Assembly (NCBI GenBank): GCA_937870805.1
Contig: CALMZT010001084.1
Location: 1 to 5,487 of the forward strand
Length of the DNA: 5,487 nucleotides
Reading direction: 5' to 3'
From: an uncultured Chloroflexota bacterium
GTDB taxonomy: Bacteria; Chloroflexota; Anaerolineae; Aggregatilineales; Phototrophicaceae
Part shown: positions 4,629-5,487 of the stretch, in pieces
Numbering within the stretch: the stretch's first letter is position 1
Layout: each line of letters starts with the position of its first letter
Position numbers and translations under genes: made by a program
The notes under the pieces: model-generated
Told to the model about the DNA's origin: nothing
Database searches by the model: none
Seen by the model: only the letters and a program-made list of their open reading frames with translations

Positions 4629-5487
4629 ATGATACTGGTCACAGGCGCGACTGGTTTTGTCGGCAGGCATCTCGTGACACGCTTGTTGGCAGATGGCTAT
4701 CAAGTACGCTTGCTGCTGCCCGATTACAAGCTGCACAATTTGCCCTGGGAAAACCCGCCGCCGATTGTTCAGGGCACTGTCTTGGACGAAGAAGCGCTGT
4801 TTAAAGCCGTAACGGGCGTGCATACGGTGCTTCACCTTGAGAACGCGCAGTGGTGGGGGAGGGCGCGTGACTTAGAGCGCATCGAAGTAGCAGGCACTCG
4901 TAATCTGATTACGGTAGCGCGGGCGGCGCGTGTTGGTAGAATTATCACCCTGAGTCATTTGGGCGCAGCACCTTCGTCGGCATACACCCTGCTGCGGATC
5001 AAGGGGCTGGTCGAGGACGCGATTCGCGCCAGTGGTATTGCCTACACGATTATCCGCGCAGGGGTGATCTTTGGTCCTGATGATGCATTTATCAACAATA
5101 TCGCCATGCAGATGGTGGCTAATCCATTGTTCTTCCTGATGCCGGGACGCGGCGAAGTGGTGCTGCATCCTCTTTACATTGACGATGTGATTGAAGCGCT
5201 GGTGCGCGCGCTGGAATTGATTGATACTGTCGATACAGTGCAGGAAATTGGCGGTGCGGAATACATCACGCTGGACGATTTGCTGCGCACCATTATGCGT
5301 GTCGCAGGGATGCCACGCCTGATTGTCCCAACACCGCCGTATCTACTGCGCTGGCTGACGGCGATGTTACGGATTATGGCTGAGAAGATCCCAAACATGA
5401 GACCCCGGCCGCGCGACGGAAAGGCCTGCCCACTTAGCGAAGACGATGAAACGCCTGCGATGCGTCTACGGCTGCAGCATCTTGAAG
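4629..5487 (+). CDS. Atypical NAD(P)-binding SDR (NmrA/NDUFA9-like), 3' end outside window
   Basis: The frame gives 286 residues and runs off the right edge without a stop. The Rossmann nucleotide-binding motif TGATGFVG is at residues 5-12, right after a first strand ILV. ARVGRIITLSHLGA (100-113), the helix after K125 (GLVEDAIRASG), YTIIRAGVIFGP (139-150) and LHPLYIDDVIEALVRALE follow the order of atypical SDRs such as NmrA-like and NDUFA9-like proteins. The classical YxxxK pair is missing: K125 has L121 four residues before it, and the nearest Tyr is Y119. The protein may therefore bind NAD(P) for a regulatory, scaffold or unusual redox role rather than act as a standard dehydrogenase. The PPYLLRWLTAMLRIM segment (about 238-252) is hydrophobic. 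The last ~30 residues are rich in Arg and acidic residues and match nothing I recognise. The gene diverges from TetR; the substrate is unknown. Confidence 0.85.
   Translation, partial: MILVTGATGFVGRHLVTRLLADGYQVRLLLPDYKLHNLPWENPPPIVQGTVLDEEALFKAVTGVHTVLHLENAQWWGRARDLERIEVAGTRNLITVARAARVGRIITLSHLGAAPSSAYTLLRIKGLVEDAIRASGIAYTIIRAGVIFGPDDAFINNIAMQMVANPLFFLMPGRGEVVLHPLYIDDVIEALVRALELIDTVDTVQEIGGAEYITLDDLLRTIMRVAGMPRLIVPTPPYLLRWLTAMLRIMAEKIPNMRPRPRDGKACPLSEDDETPAMRLRLQHLE

Noticed and set aside
4479..5398. Three minus-strand open frames opposite the SDR gene
   Set aside because: The plus-strand frame has the Rossmann motif, Shine-Dalgarno and -10; the antisense products look random, and the first would run through the divergent promoter region.
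1..5487. Mobile elements, CRISPR repeats, tRNA or rRNA genes, phage genes
   Set aside because: I saw no transposase or integrase motifs, no regularly spaced repeats and no tRNA-like cloverleaf or rRNA sequence on either strand.

Overview
The window is a piece of a bacterial chromosome with roughly balanced base composition. The gene content and protein style loosely suggest Chloroflexota (Anaerolineae-like): a YugP-type peptidase tail, a FabF/FabH pair with a long basic tail on FabH, and an NmrA/NDUFA9-like SDR. This placement is an impression from remembered families, not a search result. I see no mobile element, CRISPR array, tRNA or rRNA.

Layout. (1) 1-216, plus: the last 71 codons of a YugP-type zinc metallopeptidase. 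A hairpin with A/T tracts on both sides (218-251) separates it from the convergent gene. (2) 254-628, minus: a 124-residue stand-alone receiver (DivK/CheY-like) with its own candidate promoter and a 13-bp palindrome in its leader. (3) 1977-3239 and 767-1996, minus: fabF then fabH. The two overlap by 20 bp, and an intrinsic terminator follows right after fabH. (4) 3862-4467 and 3359-3865, minus: a TetR-family repressor and a PaaI-type hotdog thioesterase, joined by a 4-bp ATGA overlap. (5) The divergent control region 4468-4628 holds a perfect TTGACA -35 and a TetR-style imperfect palindrome for the minus side, and a perfect TATAAT for the plus side. (6) 4629-5487, plus: an atypical NAD(P)-binding SDR cut by the window end.

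How the genes fit together. FabH condenses an acyl-CoA primer with malonyl-ACP to start fatty-acid synthesis, and FabF elongates the chain. The hotdog thioesterase probably hydrolyses acyl- or aroyl-CoA. The TetR protein probably controls its own gene and the thioesterase, and may sense a lipid or CoA-type ligand. The minus-strand block from TetR to fabH reads as a lipid-metabolism neighbourhood, but a hairpin and 119 bp separate the thioesterase from fabF, so one shared transcript is not assured. The receiver lies downstream of the fabH terminator and is probably a separate unit.

I found no convincing undescribed multi-gene system. The best leads are the 63-residue, strongly basic, amphipathic C-terminal extension on FabH, the compact TetR promoter/operator arrangement, and the SDR lacking a YxxxK active site.
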